DNA of 58,834 nucleotides from Aneurinibacillus aneurinilyticus ATCC 12856. Its GTDB lineage: Bacteria > Bacillota > Bacilli > Aneurinibacillales > Aneurinibacillaceae. The translations under genes and the position numbers were made by a program. The DNA lies in the NCBI RefSeq assembly GCF_000466385.1, contig NZ_KE952758.1:1-58834 (forward strand), given 5' to 3'. The notes beneath the pieces are model-generated. The model made no database searches and had not been told where the DNA came from. It worked only from the letters and a program-made list of their open reading frames with translations. Of this stretch, positions 45,080 through 52,561 are shown one piece after another; the first letter of the stretch is position 1, and every line of letters begins with the position of its first letter.

Positions 45080-45334
45080 TTATACTTGTTCTTCATTATT
45101 TTTGGCTCGCATAACAATCGGATCGAGATAATCACGGTTGCCACGCTGCCGGCCCTTCTCTTGCAGCCGCTCAATCGCGGGCTCAATCAGGAATTCAAGT
45201 TCACGTTGAATCGTATAAGCCAAATCATGGCGTTCTTGAGATTCCAGATATTTACCAACCTCAAATAACTTCTCGTAACGTGCACGCTCCTCTTCCGTTA
45301 ATAGGGCGCGCACCTGAACGCTGGCGTGTCTCAC
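45080..45334 (-). CDS. Hypothetical 84-aa helical protein
   Basis: A charged, helix-rich protein (TEEERARYEKLFEVGKYLE, then FLIEPAIERLQEKGRQRGN) without signal or membrane segment. GTG 45334 has ATAGGA upstream. It starts 12 bases after the yumB stop and is probably co-transcribed. No family is recognised. Confidence 0.75.
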   Translation of the reverse strand: MRHASVQVRALLTEEERARYEKLFEVGKYLESQERHDLAYTIQRELEFLIEPAIERLQEKGRQRGNRDYLDPIVMRAKNNEEQV

Positions 45335-45346
45335 AATTTCCTATCC

Positions 45347-46537
45347 CTACAGTTTTACTTTTTTCAGAACAAGTGACAGCCCGCCCAGCATATACAAAGA
45401 ACGGTTGTCGATTACTTTCTTCATTAATGCAGCTGTACTGCCGAAGATTTTCTTATCGCCAACAAGTCCAATTGCTTCGCCTTTACCTAGAGAAGCTACC
45501 GTACCTTTAAGGGCAGGAACAAACGGCTTCAACTCACCACCACGAATCAGGGCAGTCAGGTTCTGCGCCAAGTTTTCACCTTGTTGGATAGCAATTTGTG
45601 CAGTCGGCGGATACGGGCGATCCGTTTCTTCATTAATGATTAATGCGCCATCACCAACGATGAACACGTCTTCGTGTCCTGGTGCATGGAGATACGGATC
45701 TACTTTTACACGACCGCGCATCGTCTCAAAACCAGCATTCTCGATAATGGCATTTCCGCGCACACCACCCGTCCACACAACAGTAGTGGAATTAATCTCT
45801 TCACCATCAGCAAGTACAACGCCTTCTGGAGTGCACTCTTTAATCGGCGTACTGATTTTAAACGTAACACCTTTGCGGGACAGAACTTCCATAGCATAAT
45901 TGACCAATTCAGGATCAAAGCCAGGCAGTACTGTTGGAGCAGCTTCAATATTGTAGATTTTCACTACAGACGGATCTACGTCGAACTCTTTGCACAGCTC
46001 AGGTACACGATCAGACAATTCGCCTACGAATTCAATGCCTGTAAAGCCTGCGCCTCCAACGATGAATGTAAGCAATTCTGGACGTTTTTCCATTTTATAT
46101 TTTGCGAAGCAATATTCAATATGCTCGCGAATTTCGCGCACACTGTTAATACTGCGGATGCTGAATGCGTGTTCTTTCAGCCCTTGGATACCGAATGTTT
46201 CTGGTTCGCTGCCAAGACCGATAACGAGATAATCATAAGTAAGGCTCTCGCCGGATTGAAGCAATACTTGCTTTTCTTCACGCTTGATTTCCGTTACGGT
46301 TCCTTTTACGAATTTCACTTTGCTTGTATCCAGCAAATCCACGATTTCTACACGGCATTGATCCGGGTCTTTTGTGCCGGCTGCTGGCTCATGCAGCCAC
46401 GTCGTAAAATAATGATAATCATGCTTATTTACGAGCGTAATTTCTGCCTCATTGTAGTTTAATTGTTTTTGCAGGCGAACAGCTGTCATCAAACCACCGT
46501 ATCCGGCGCCCAAAATTAAAATTTTCGGTGTACTCAT
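45347..46537 (-). CDS. yumB: Type II NADH dehydrogenase-like protein (YumB)
   Basis: A 396-aa membrane-associated flavoprotein that passes electrons from NADH to menaquinone. FAD motif [15 protein letters not shown] (near 8-22), NAD motif [16 protein letters not shown] (about 160-175), [10 protein letters not shown] (about 285-300) and AxQQG follow. The frame opens at 46573, but GGAAGTG lies 5 bases before ATG 46537. Divergent from yumC. In an mqnE organism the acceptor is presumably menaquinone. Confidence 0.92.
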   Translation of the reverse strand: MSTPKILILGAGYGGLMTAVRLQKQLNYNEAEITLVNKHDYHYFTTWLHEPAAGTKDPDQCRVEIVDLLDTSKVKFVKGTVTEIKREEKQVLLQSGESLTYDYLVIGLGSEPETFGIQGLKEHAFSIRSINSVREIREHIEYCFAKYKMEKRPELLTFIVGGAGFTGIEFVGELSDRVPELCKEFDVDPSVVKIYNIEAAPTVLPGFDPELVNYAMEVLSRKGVTFKISTPIKECTPEGVVLADGEEINSTTVVWTGGVRGNAIIENAGFETMRGRVKVDPYLHAPGHEDVFIVGDGALIINEETDRPYPPTAQIAIQQGENLAQNLTALIRGGELKPFVPALKGTVASLGKGEAIGLVGDKKIFGSTAALMKKVIDNRSLYMLGGLSLVLKKVKL

Positions 46538-46741
46538 TTTTTCACTTCCATTTTCCTTTGATTTATCATTCACAACGCATTGTACTTTTTTTCACTATGT
46601 TCCCCTCTAAAAAGTGTTCCATGCGTTTTTTCGTCACTAACTATTACAAATTTGTTCACACTTTTATCATAAAACGGTTTTTACCTTTTTTCAAGTGAAA
46701 ATATGCACAATATAAGGCAACTTACGTCTTCGATTGTAAGA

Positions 46742-46785
46742 CGAATATTTAGGTTTCGTCAACCACAAAATATTCGCGTTTTTTT
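46742..46785 (+). terminator. Terminator-like hairpin upstream of yumC
   Basis: CGAATATTT (46742-46750) and AAATATTCG (46768-46776) followed by CGTTTTTTT. No plus-strand gene lies upstream, so it would end a short leader or small RNA. Confidence 0.55.
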
Positions 46786-46807
46786 AATATTCCTTTTATT
46801 ATTTCTC

Positions 46808-46836
46808 TTCCCAATATTTTTAACCCCCGTTATAAT
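46808..46836 (+). promoter_or_regulatory. Proximal promoter of yumC
   Basis: TTCCCA (46808-46813), a 17-base spacer and TATAAT (46831-46836), about 48 bases before ATG 46885. Confidence 0.45.
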
Positions 46837-46884
46837 AAATAAAGAAATTATTGTGTTATCTATAATTTCCGGAGGTGTAGAAAA

Positions 46885-47880
46885 ATGAGTCTGACAAGGG
46901 ATGAGAAAGTGTATGAAATTACGGTCATTGGCGGAGGTCCGACTGGCTTGTTTACCGCATTTTACGCGGGAATGCGGCAATCCAGCTGCAAAATAATTGA
47001 AAGCATGCCACAACTCGGCGGACAGCTTTCCGCATTATACCCGGAAAAGTTCATATATGATGTGGCAGGCTTTCCAAAAATCCGTGCACAGGAACTAATT
47101 GATCGACTGAAAGAACAGGTAGCCCACTTCGAAACAGAAATTTGCCTTGAAGAAAAAGTACTCAATGTAGAAAAGAAAGAAGACATCTTCGAAATTACAA
47201 CAGACAAAGGGGTTCACTACTCTCGCACTGCCATTATTACTGCTGGTGTAGGCGCTTTTGAGCCTCGCAGACTGGAACTTGCAGACTCGGAAAAATACGA
47301 AAAAACAAACCTTCATTACTTTGTCGATGATTTAAATAAATTTGCAGGCCAAAATGTAGTCGTATTTGGCGGCGGTGATTCCGCAGTTGATTGGGCGCTT
47401 ATGTTAGAACCAATTGCAAAAAAGGTCACGATTGTTCATCGTCGTGATAAGTTTCGCGCACATGAACACAGTGTAGAGAATTTGATGAAATCAAAAGTCA
47501 ATGTTCTGACACCGTTTGAGCCTCATGCGTTGGAAGGAGAAGGCACGATCGAAAAAGTGGTTCTCCGCAACAGCAAAACAGAAGAACTCGTTACAGAAGA
47601 AGTAGATGCTGTTATTGTCAACTTTGGATTCGTATCATCTCTCGGCCCAATCAAAGATTGGGGATTAGAATTCGAAAAAGGCTCCATTGCTGTAAATTCC
47701 AAAATGGAAACAAACATTCCAGGCATTTATGCTGCAGGCGATGTAACAACCTATCCAGGTAAAATTAAACTCATTGCTGTCGGCTTCGGCGAAGCGCCAA
47801 CCGCCGTCAACAATGCCAAGTCTTACATGGATCCTGATGCAAGAGTCCAACCTGCACACAGCTCTAGTATGAAAATGTAG
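46885..47880 (+). CDS. yumC: Ferredoxin/flavodoxin-NADP+ reductase (YumC type)
   Basis: A 331-aa thioredoxin-reductase-like flavoprotein lacking the redox CxxC, which defines the FNR2 group. FAD motif [16 protein letters not shown] (about 15-30), NADP motif [14 protein letters not shown] with [10 protein letters not shown], and C-terminal [17 protein letters not shown] are present. It reduces ferredoxin or flavodoxin with NADPH. ATG 46885 follows CCGGAGGTG. Divergent from yumB as in Bacillus, where yumB and yumC are neighbours. Confidence 0.96.
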   Translation: MSLTRDEKVYEITVIGGGPTGLFTAFYAGMRQSSCKIIESMPQLGGQLSALYPEKFIYDVAGFPKIRAQELIDRLKEQVAHFETEICLEEKVLNVEKKEDIFEITTDKGVHYSRTAIITAGVGAFEPRRLELADSEKYEKTNLHYFVDDLNKFAGQNVVVFGGGDSAVDWALMLEPIAKKVTIVHRRDKFRAHEHSVENLMKSKVNVLTPFEPHALEGEGTIEKVVLRNSKTEELVTEEVDAVIVNFGFVSSLGPIKDWGLEFEKGSIAVNSKMETNIPGIYAAGDVTTYPGKIKLIAVGFGEAPTAVNNAKSYMDPDARVQPAHSSSMKM

Positions 47881-47890
47881 TCGACTCCTG

Positions 47891-47917
47891 AAAAAGCCCG
47901 CATTTGCGGGTTTTTTC
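47891..47917 (+). terminator. Terminator after yumC
   Basis: AAAAAGCCCGCA pairs with TGCGGGTTTTTT, 11 bases after the stop. Confidence 0.92.
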
Positions 47918-47980
47918 TTGTGTTTCCATGTATACCTCCTATCAGCAGTGCGGATCCTAAACAAAAGGGGTGTGATATTT

Positions 47981-48163
47981 ATGGCGCGAAGCACAATTTA
48001 TACGCTTTATATGCTCGTGATCATCGTTCTAACCATCGGGGTTCCGCTTACGCTCTACTATGGAAGCAATGATCGAACAGCCGGTTTTCTAGGAGCCATC
48101 CTCTCCTTCGGCATTCTGGCCAGCTACGCCTTCTATGCCAACCTGCTGAATCGGAGAAACTAG
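47981..48163 (+). CDS. Small two-helix membrane protein
   Basis: A 60-aa protein with two hydrophobic helices (about 5-28 and 35-55) ending in NLLNRRN. AAAGGGGTGTG is 7-9 bases before ATG 47981; the 21 codons upstream are open but non-conserved. It precedes the Cys-rich gene by 18 bases. No family recognised. Confidence 0.75.
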   Translation: MARSTIYTLYMLVIIVLTIGVPLTLYYGSNDRTAGFLGAILSFGILASYAFYANLLNRRN

Positions 48164-48181
48164 CCAAGGGGAGGATTAGCG

Positions 48182-48433
48182 ATGTCTATTTGTCCAATTT
48201 GTAACGGACTTGAGCATATGCATTATTCCTGCCCTTCCTGTCACCATCAAATGGAGGATGCGGGCAAACTGGAGACATTTTACGGTCCATACAGCCCTTA
48301 TGAAGAATGGGGAGACACAGAAATGACAAACGGGTATATGGATCAGGCCGCTGGAGAATGCATGCATATTTTTAGTTGTCAGCATTGCGGCCTTCAAACA
48401 GTACAAGGTGTAGAAGAAGTCGGCTCACCCTAA
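48182..48433 (+). CDS. Cysteine-rich putative zinc-ribbon protein
   Basis: An 83-aa protein with seven cysteines: C4/C7 (CPIC), C17/C20 (CPSC), C60 and C66/C69 (CQHCG). Two CxxC pairs near the N-terminus and one at the C-terminus suggest a zinc or metal site. A Tyr/Pro-rich central stretch (FYGPYSPYEEWGD) is characteristic. AAGGGGAGG precedes the ATG. Function unknown; similar proteins are widespread in Bacillales by my recollection. Confidence 0.8.
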   Translation: MSICPICNGLEHMHYSCPSCHHQMEDAGKLETFYGPYSPYEEWGDTEMTNGYMDQAAGECMHIFSCQHCGLQTVQGVEEVGSP

Positions 48434-48580
48434 ATTGCTCATCCCGGTCCGCCCTTGGCGCCACAAAGTGGCCGTGTCTCTTCTTTATGAGAAAAAGACG
48501 GGGGAGCACGTCGACACGTGCACCTTCTTTCTTCCACCTTATAGATAATCAACAGGCGTGTTATTTTATATACAAATGAA

Positions 48581-48614
48581 AGCACCCGAGTAAGTTTGTT
48601 CGGGTGCTGTTTTT
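48581..48614. terminator. Bidirectional terminator before the sod gene end
   Basis: AGCACCCGA pairs with TCGGGTGCT; GTTTTT follows on plus and TTCATTT on minus. The stretch 48434-48580 holds GC-rich short hairpins (for example GCACGT-CGAC-ACGTGC) but no gene. Confidence 0.8.
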
Positions 48615-48620
48615 CCTTTG

Positions 48621-49367
48621 TTATTTTCTGGCCTCTGCATATCGTTTATTAACATCATCCCAATTCACGACGTTCCACCATGCCTTCACGTATTCCCCTC
48701 GTTTGTTATTGTATTTCAAATAATAAGCATGTTCCCATACATCCAGTACAAGGAGAGGAATTACGCCCTGCTGGGTTAGATTTTGATGCTTCTCTGCCTG
48801 AAGAATCTCTAGGTGTCCTGCCTGAGGACTCCATACAAGCATAGCCCATCCGGAGCCTTCCACCTTTTCGGCAGCCGCAGAAAAATGCGCCTTGAATGCA
48901 CCAAAGCTACCAAACGATTTGGTAATCTCTTCTGCAATGGCCCCTGTCGCCTGACCGCCTCCTTTTGGTTTCATATTATTCCAGAAAATCGTGTGCAGGT
49001 AATCACCGGAACCATTAAACGCGGCTTCCCTTTCCCAATGCTTAATAAGCTCGTAATTGCCTGTTTCACGAGCTTTCTTCATTTCCTTCTCTGCCTTATT
49101 CAGCCCGTCTACATATGACTTATGATGAATATCGTGGTGCAAGCGCATCGTCTTCTCATCAATGTACGGCTCCAGCGCATTATATGCGTATGGAAGCGGG
49201 GGCAATACATGCTCGCCAATCGGTACGGGATCAACTTTCGTTTGCTTCTGCATTTGTATGGGTTCAGAGACGGGGGATGCGGTAGCGGGTATACGTTCGA
49301 AAGCTCCGTATGCAATACCGGCAGCAAGAATAATGCCGGATATGATACCGTATACTAATTTCTTCAT
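48621..49367 (-). CDS. Membrane-anchored Fe/Mn superoxide dismutase
   Basis: A 248-aa protein: N-terminal signal anchor (about 3-21), a linker (22-52) and a Fe/Mn-SOD domain (53-248). Metal ligands H77, H125, D209 and H213 are all present (LHHDIHHKSYV, YLHTIFW, DVWEHAYYL). Instead of the GGHANHSLFW of typical SodA it has GSGDYLHTIFWNNM, resembling the B. subtilis SodF branch. AGGAGGAAGAAAA precedes ATG 49367. Expected to remove superoxide outside the membrane or at the forespore surface; extracellular location is inferred from the hydrophobic N-terminus. Confidence 0.88.
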   Translation of the reverse strand: MKKLVYGIISGIILAAGIAYGAFERIPATASPVSEPIQMQKQTKVDPVPIGEHVLPPLPYAYNALEPYIDEKTMRLHHDIHHKSYVDGLNKAEKEMKKARETGNYELIKHWEREAAFNGSGDYLHTIFWNNMKPKGGGQATGAIAEEITKSFGSFGAFKAHFSAAAEKVEGSGWAMLVWSPQAGHLEILQAEKHQNLTQQGVIPLLVLDVWEHAYYLKYNNKRGEYVKAWWNVVNWDDVNKRYAEARK

Positions 49368-49541
49368 TTTTCTTCCTCCTGTGCTGGCTAAGTTTTGCCT
49401 GTAAAGTATATAAGCTCCATTTTCTAACATGTCCCTTCCCTATTCCATTTATCCACGCTGCTCCTTTCAGCTACTCCACTGCACAATATTGCCTCCTGCT
49501 ACACACTCACCAGAAAAGATATATCGTTTTCCTATCCATCG

Positions 49542-49577
49542 AAAAAACGTCCTCCCGATACTAAGTTCGGGAGGACG
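49542..49577 (-). terminator. Terminator after the 49-aa gene
   Basis: GTCCTCCCGA and TCGGGAGGAC form a perfect 10-bp stem; T6 follows leftward. Confidence 0.92.
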
Positions 49578-49589
49578 CCACAAAATGCT

Positions 49590-49739
49590 TCAACGTGGAA
49601 CGAGCCGTACGGCCAGTTCCCCTTGTTCTATTTCCACTTCCAGCGTGTAAGCTTCCAGCTCCGCTTCTACATCAGCGGGCAGTATGATGTGTCCCGCTTC
49701 ATCAACTTTCAATGCATGAATATGTATAACATTCTTCAT
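49590..49739 (-). CDS. Hypothetical 49-aa protein, SpoVT/AbrB-like fragment
   Basis: A short gene with AAGGGGGG about 9 bases before ATG 49739. The segment VDEAGHIILPADV resembles the beta-strand swapped-hairpin motif of AbrB/SpoVT antitoxin-type domains (x-x-x-GRI-LP), followed by acidic strands ELEAYTLEVEIEQGELAVRLVP. A strong terminator follows 13 bases after the stop. A DNA-binding or structural role is possible; identity is uncertain, existence is well supported. Confidence 0.7.
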   Translation of the reverse strand: MKNVIHIHALKVDEAGHIILPADVEAELEAYTLEVEIEQGELAVRLVPR

Positions 49740-49879
49740 ATCTACCGCCCCCCTTATCTTTTAGTATAAATGAAATATTCCCAATTAGAGGATCATTTTG
49801 ATAATATTTCTTGAAATGTTTGTGAAAAGGCAAATACACTCTTATTCAGCACCGTAACAAGATTAACCTGCTGTAGCAC

Positions 49880-49927
49880 AAAAAAAGCACCTTCCAACGT
49901 ATCCGAAAATACGTCAGAAGGCGCTTT
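49880..49927 (-). terminator. Terminator after the A-type carrier gene
   Basis: Read leftward AAAGCGCCTTC pairs with GAAGGTGCTTT (one G-T), with an inner ACGTAT stem, followed by TTTT. Confidence 0.85.
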
Positions 49928-49934
49928 GTACAAA

Positions 49935-50288
49935 TTAGCAATCGCTCGGTGTCCCGGCTTCTTCCTTCGTACGGAATGAAGAGCCACAGCCGCAGGATGC
50001 TATCGCATTCGGATTATCAATTGTAAACCCGCCACCCATCATTGATTCTTTAAAATCAATATTCACACCATCGAGAAAACGGATATCGTCTTTGTTAACG
50101 ACGAGTTTTACACCATGAGCTTCAAACAATACGTCGCCTTCCTGTTCTTCATCATCAAAACCCATACCGTATGAAAAACCACTGCAGCCACCCGGCCTTA
50201 CACCAAGACGCAGGAATAGTTTATCGTTATCCTCACTTGCAATCATTTCTTTAATTTTCTTGCTTGCGTTCTCCGTAAGGTTAATCAC
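49935..50288 (-). CDS. A-type iron-sulfur carrier (HesB/YutM)
   Basis: A 117-aa Fe-S biogenesis protein with the conserved cysteines C35 (GGCSGF), C99 and C101 (SCGCG). Carriers of this group deliver [4Fe-4S] clusters to apo-enzymes. The C-terminus ends in an extra Cys (PSDC). Start GTG 50288 with AAGGAGGG upstream. nfu and radical SAM mqnE, both cluster-dependent or cluster-related, are nearby. Confidence 0.92.
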   Translation of the reverse strand: MINLTENASKKIKEMIASEDNDKLFLRLGVRPGGCSGFSYGMGFDDEEQEGDVLFEAHGVKLVVNKDDIRFLDGVNIDFKESMMGGGFTIDNPNAIASCGCGSSFRTKEEAGTPSDC

Positions 50289-50645
50289 TGTGAGTTCCCT
50301 CCTTATCGGATTGCAATGTGCAATCCGCTCTACTATTAAAGTATACTAGAAATTTTTGTTTGACTCAAGGTTACTCATATTACTATACAAAAATGTTTAC
50401 TTATATAAAGTAAGAGTTGGCAGCATCCACATCTTGTTGGATTCATAAATTAATTCTATAATGAAAGAATGATTTTGTAATCAGAAACTCCAGAAGTTAG
50501 GCACATTCAGAGTAAATCTGGGCATCTATGTGCAAGTATTCACAACTCTAGCGATTTAACGATACCGGCCGTGCACCAGTCAAACGTGACACTTTGTATA
50601 ACGTATTGCGCGTGTTGTATTAGTCTTACCTGAGGGGGAAAAAAC
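50289..50645 (+). promoter_or_regulatory. mqnE upstream region with promoter and structured leader
   Basis: 357 bases without a gene. TTGTTG (50434-50439), 17 bases, TATAAT (50457-50462) is a likely promoter, giving a leader of about 175 nt. In the leader GCACAT (50501-50506) and ATGTGC (50528-50533) enclose CAGA/TCTG (50508-50511, 50517-50520), a nested hairpin. No known riboswitch was recognised. Confidence 0.5.
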
Positions 50646-51752
50646 ATGAGTGTATTTACTAAACCATTCGTTCAGGATGAAGCACTGCTGCCAATTATCG
50701 AAAAAGTGGAAGCCGGCGAACGCCTGACACTTGAAGACGGCTTAACGCTGTACAATTCCAATGATTTGATGACCATTGGCCAAATGGCAAATCAGGTCAA
50801 TCTGCGCAAAAACGGAAACAATGTATATTTTATTGAAAACATGTACATTAATCCAACCAACGTGTGTGAAGCCCACTGCAAGTTCTGTGGTTTCCGCCGT
50901 GATCCAGGCGAAGAAGGCTCCTATACAATGAATGAAGAGGAACTGCTTGCCTACGTCGCAAAGGGCTATACTCCTTCCATGCGCGAGTTTCATATCGTTG
51001 GCGGTCATAATCATACCGTATCATTCGATTATTACCTTGACACCGTACGTACACTGAAAAAGCACTATCCAGATGTTACAATCAAAGCGTATACAGGTGC
51101 GGAAATCGTATTTTTTGCTCAGATGACAGGCATGACTGAAGAAGAAGTACTAAAAGAATTAATCAAGGCTGGCCTTGGTACACTTCCCGGCGGTGGCGCG
51201 GAAATTCTAACAGAAGATTACCGTCTGAAGATGAGTCCAGAAAAAGCCAGCACGGACGAATGGCTGAACGTGCATCGCACCGCGCATAAACTCGGCTTGA
51301 AAACACATGCGACGATGCTGTATGGCTCAATCGAAAAACTGGAAGAGCGTCTTATCCATATGATTCGTCTGCGCGACCTCCAGGACGAAACGAACGGATT
51401 TATGGTATTTATCCCGCTTGCAGTGCAGCCAAAGAAAGCGACTGCTTCAATTAAACGCCGCACATCCGCATTCGACGATATGAAAACAATGGCGATTAGC
51501 CGCCTGATGCTGGACAACTTCCCGCATATTAAAGCCTACTTCATCAATATCGGTACACAATTAACCCAGATGGCACTATCATTTGGTTCATCCGATGTAC
51601 ATGGTACACTGGTTGAAGAACGCATTAGCCATGCAGCTGGCGCGCTGACCCAATCCGCACTGACGCGCGATGAGTTGATTTGGCTTGTCAAAGGTGCTGG
51701 CAAGCAGCCGATTGAACGCGATACGTTCTATAATATTGTAAAAGAGTATTAA
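50646..51752 (+). CDS. mqnE: Aminodeoxyfutalosine synthase
   Basis: A 368-aa radical SAM enzyme that adds SAM-derived adenosyl radical to 3-enolpyruvoylbenzoate in the futalosine route to menaquinone. The cluster motif CxxxCxxC is C74/C78/C81 (CEAHCKFCGF). The EFHIVGGHNHTVSFDYYLD segment and AYTGAEI fit MqnE rather than MqnC. GAGGGGG precedes ATG 50646. It stands alone: mqnA, mqnC and mqnD are not in the window. The electron carrier produced would serve the type II NADH dehydrogenase (yumB). Confidence 0.92.
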   Translation: MSVFTKPFVQDEALLPIIEKVEAGERLTLEDGLTLYNSNDLMTIGQMANQVNLRKNGNNVYFIENMYINPTNVCEAHCKFCGFRRDPGEEGSYTMNEEELLAYVAKGYTPSMREFHIVGGHNHTVSFDYYLDTVRTLKKHYPDVTIKAYTGAEIVFFAQMTGMTEEEVLKELIKAGLGTLPGGGAEILTEDYRLKMSPEKASTDEWLNVHRTAHKLGLKTHATMLYGSIEKLEERLIHMIRLRDLQDETNGFMVFIPLAVQPKKATASIKRRTSAFDDMKTMAISRLMLDNFPHIKAYFINIGTQLTQMALSFGSSDVHGTLVEERISHAAGALTQSALTRDELIWLVKGAGKQPIERDTFYNIVKEY

Positions 51753-51762
51753 TTCACAACAG

Positions 51763-51806
51763 CAAAACGCATCCCTCCTTCATTTTCAAGGAGAGGATGC
51801 GTTTTG
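51763..51806. terminator. Terminator after mqnE
   Basis: CAAAACGCATCC pairs with GGATGCGTTTTG, with inner CTCCTT/AAGGAG. T-runs in both directions. Confidence 0.9.
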
Positions 51807-51809
51807 TGT

Positions 51810-51911
51810 CTATAAAGCTTTATTCTTGCCGTTATAAACGGCTATTTGATGTTCACGATGGAACCATTTATCCAACAGGGGCAGTACATAAGCATCCAGA
51901 CCATAAGACAT
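51810..51911 (-). CDS. Hypothetical 33-aa ORF, uncertain
   Basis: Frame from ATG 51911 to TAG 51810, ending four bases before the bidirectional mqnE terminator. The peptide (MSYGLDAYVLPLLDKWFHREH...) has a plausible protein-like composition, and the frame continues upstream to a TTG at 51935. No Shine-Dalgarno is evident, and a hairpin with T-run lies immediately upstream. Could be the remnant C-terminus of a lost gene. Confidence 0.3.
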   Translation of the reverse strand: MSYGLDAYVLPLLDKWFHREHQIAVYNGKNKAL

Positions 51912-51912
51912 G

Positions 51913-51972
51913 AAAAAATGACCGGAAGGTGACAAAAGTATTACTATTCACTCTTTTTACCCATTCCGGTCA
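51913..51972 (-). terminator. Hairpin with T-run after yuzB
   Basis: TGACCGGAA (51919-51927) and TTCCGGTCA (51964-51972), 9-bp perfect arms with a 36-base loop; T6 follows leftward. Confidence 0.6.
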
Positions 51973-51979
51973 ATTGTGC

Positions 51980-52243
51980 CTAAAAACCAAGCTCACGCCA
52001 AGCTTCGTCTTCAGCTCTGACTTTTTCGATATATGTTCTGATCGCCGCAAGCAAATCCTGTGCATCTTCTCCGGCGATTAGCTTGCCATTGACCAACGCA
52101 TACGGCTGAACAAAGCATTGTCCACAGTTGCCAAGACAGCCGTATTCCAGTACATCAACTTCATTTTCTTCTTCAAGAACTTTCTTCACCGTTTCAGAGC
52201 CGAGCGACAGATTGCTGACGCAAAACTCAACCATAGGTCGCAT
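51980..52243 (-). CDS. yuzB: DUF1450 protein (YuzB)
   Basis: An 87-aa protein with YGCLGNCGQCFVQPYALVNG, the Cys-rich hallmark of DUF1450, resembling a thioredoxin-like [2Fe-2S] fold. Function unknown. Starts 6 bases after the yuzD stop, so the two are co-transcribed. AGGATG precedes ATG 52243. Confidence 0.9.
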   Translation of the reverse strand: MRPMVEFCVSNLSLGSETVKKVLEEENEVDVLEYGCLGNCGQCFVQPYALVNGKLIAGEDAQDLLAAIRTYIEKVRAEDEAWRELGF

Positions 52244-52249
52244 GATGAA

Positions 52250-52549
52250 TCATCCTAACTTTATGTTTTCAATCGCCTGTTGAATGTCCTTAAGCTTAGG
52301 GTTTCCTTCTCCGATTACTTCACCGTTTAGCACAACGAGCGGATACCAGAATTCTTCGGCATGGATACGGGCCGCAAAATCTGCCTCCATTCCTTTAAGC
52401 GGATGGTTAATATCAACATAGCGGACAATGATATGAGTTCCGTATTTTCTTGTGAGGGCTGCTTCAAGCCATTCCGCCGTATCCTTGGCGGACGGAAGAT
52501 TTACGCAGCTTGCGCACAGCTGCTCCGCTCCGAAAACCAAAATCTCCAT
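52250..52549 (-). CDS. yuzD: DUF1462 protein (YuzD)
   Basis: A 99-aa thioredoxin-like protein with an N-terminal CASC motif (FGAEQLCASCVNLPSAKDT) and a C-terminal YPLVVLNGEVIGEGNP, the pattern of glutaredoxin-like folds. In B. subtilis yuzB and yuzD are likewise close to nfu/yutI. AGGAGATG precedes ATG 52549. Probably a redox or Fe-S accessory; not proven. Confidence 0.88.
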   Translation of the reverse strand: MEILVFGAEQLCASCVNLPSAKDTAEWLEAALTRKYGTHIIVRYVDINHPLKGMEADFAARIHAEEFWYPLVVLNGEVIGEGNPKLKDIQQAIENIKLG

Positions 52550-52561
52550 GCTTACATCTCC

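Larger units (their letters stand above)
46538..46884. other. yumB/yumC intergenic region with competing hairpins
   Basis: 347 AT-rich bases without a gene. Three overlapping dyads occur at 46721-46740 (CTTAC/GTAAG), 46740-46760 (GACGAA/TTCGTC) and 46742-46776 (CGAATATTT/AAATATTCG). The last is followed by CGTTTTTTT and looks like an intrinsic terminator on the plus strand. The second and third share bases, so they exclude each other. A possible -10 TATAAG is near 46711-46716 and a second promoter lies downstream at 46808-46836. Confidence 0.55.

Noticed and set aside
46573-46620. Rex-like half-sites (TTGTGAA) near yumB
   Set aside because: TTGTGAA occurs once near 46573 and TGTGAA near 46658 on the minus strand, but no complete TTGTGAA-N4-TTCACAA dyad is present, so I do not call a Rex operator.
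49429-49650. Rightward 73-codon frame
   Set aside because: It overlaps the terminator and 49-aa gene antisense, with no SD and unusual composition.
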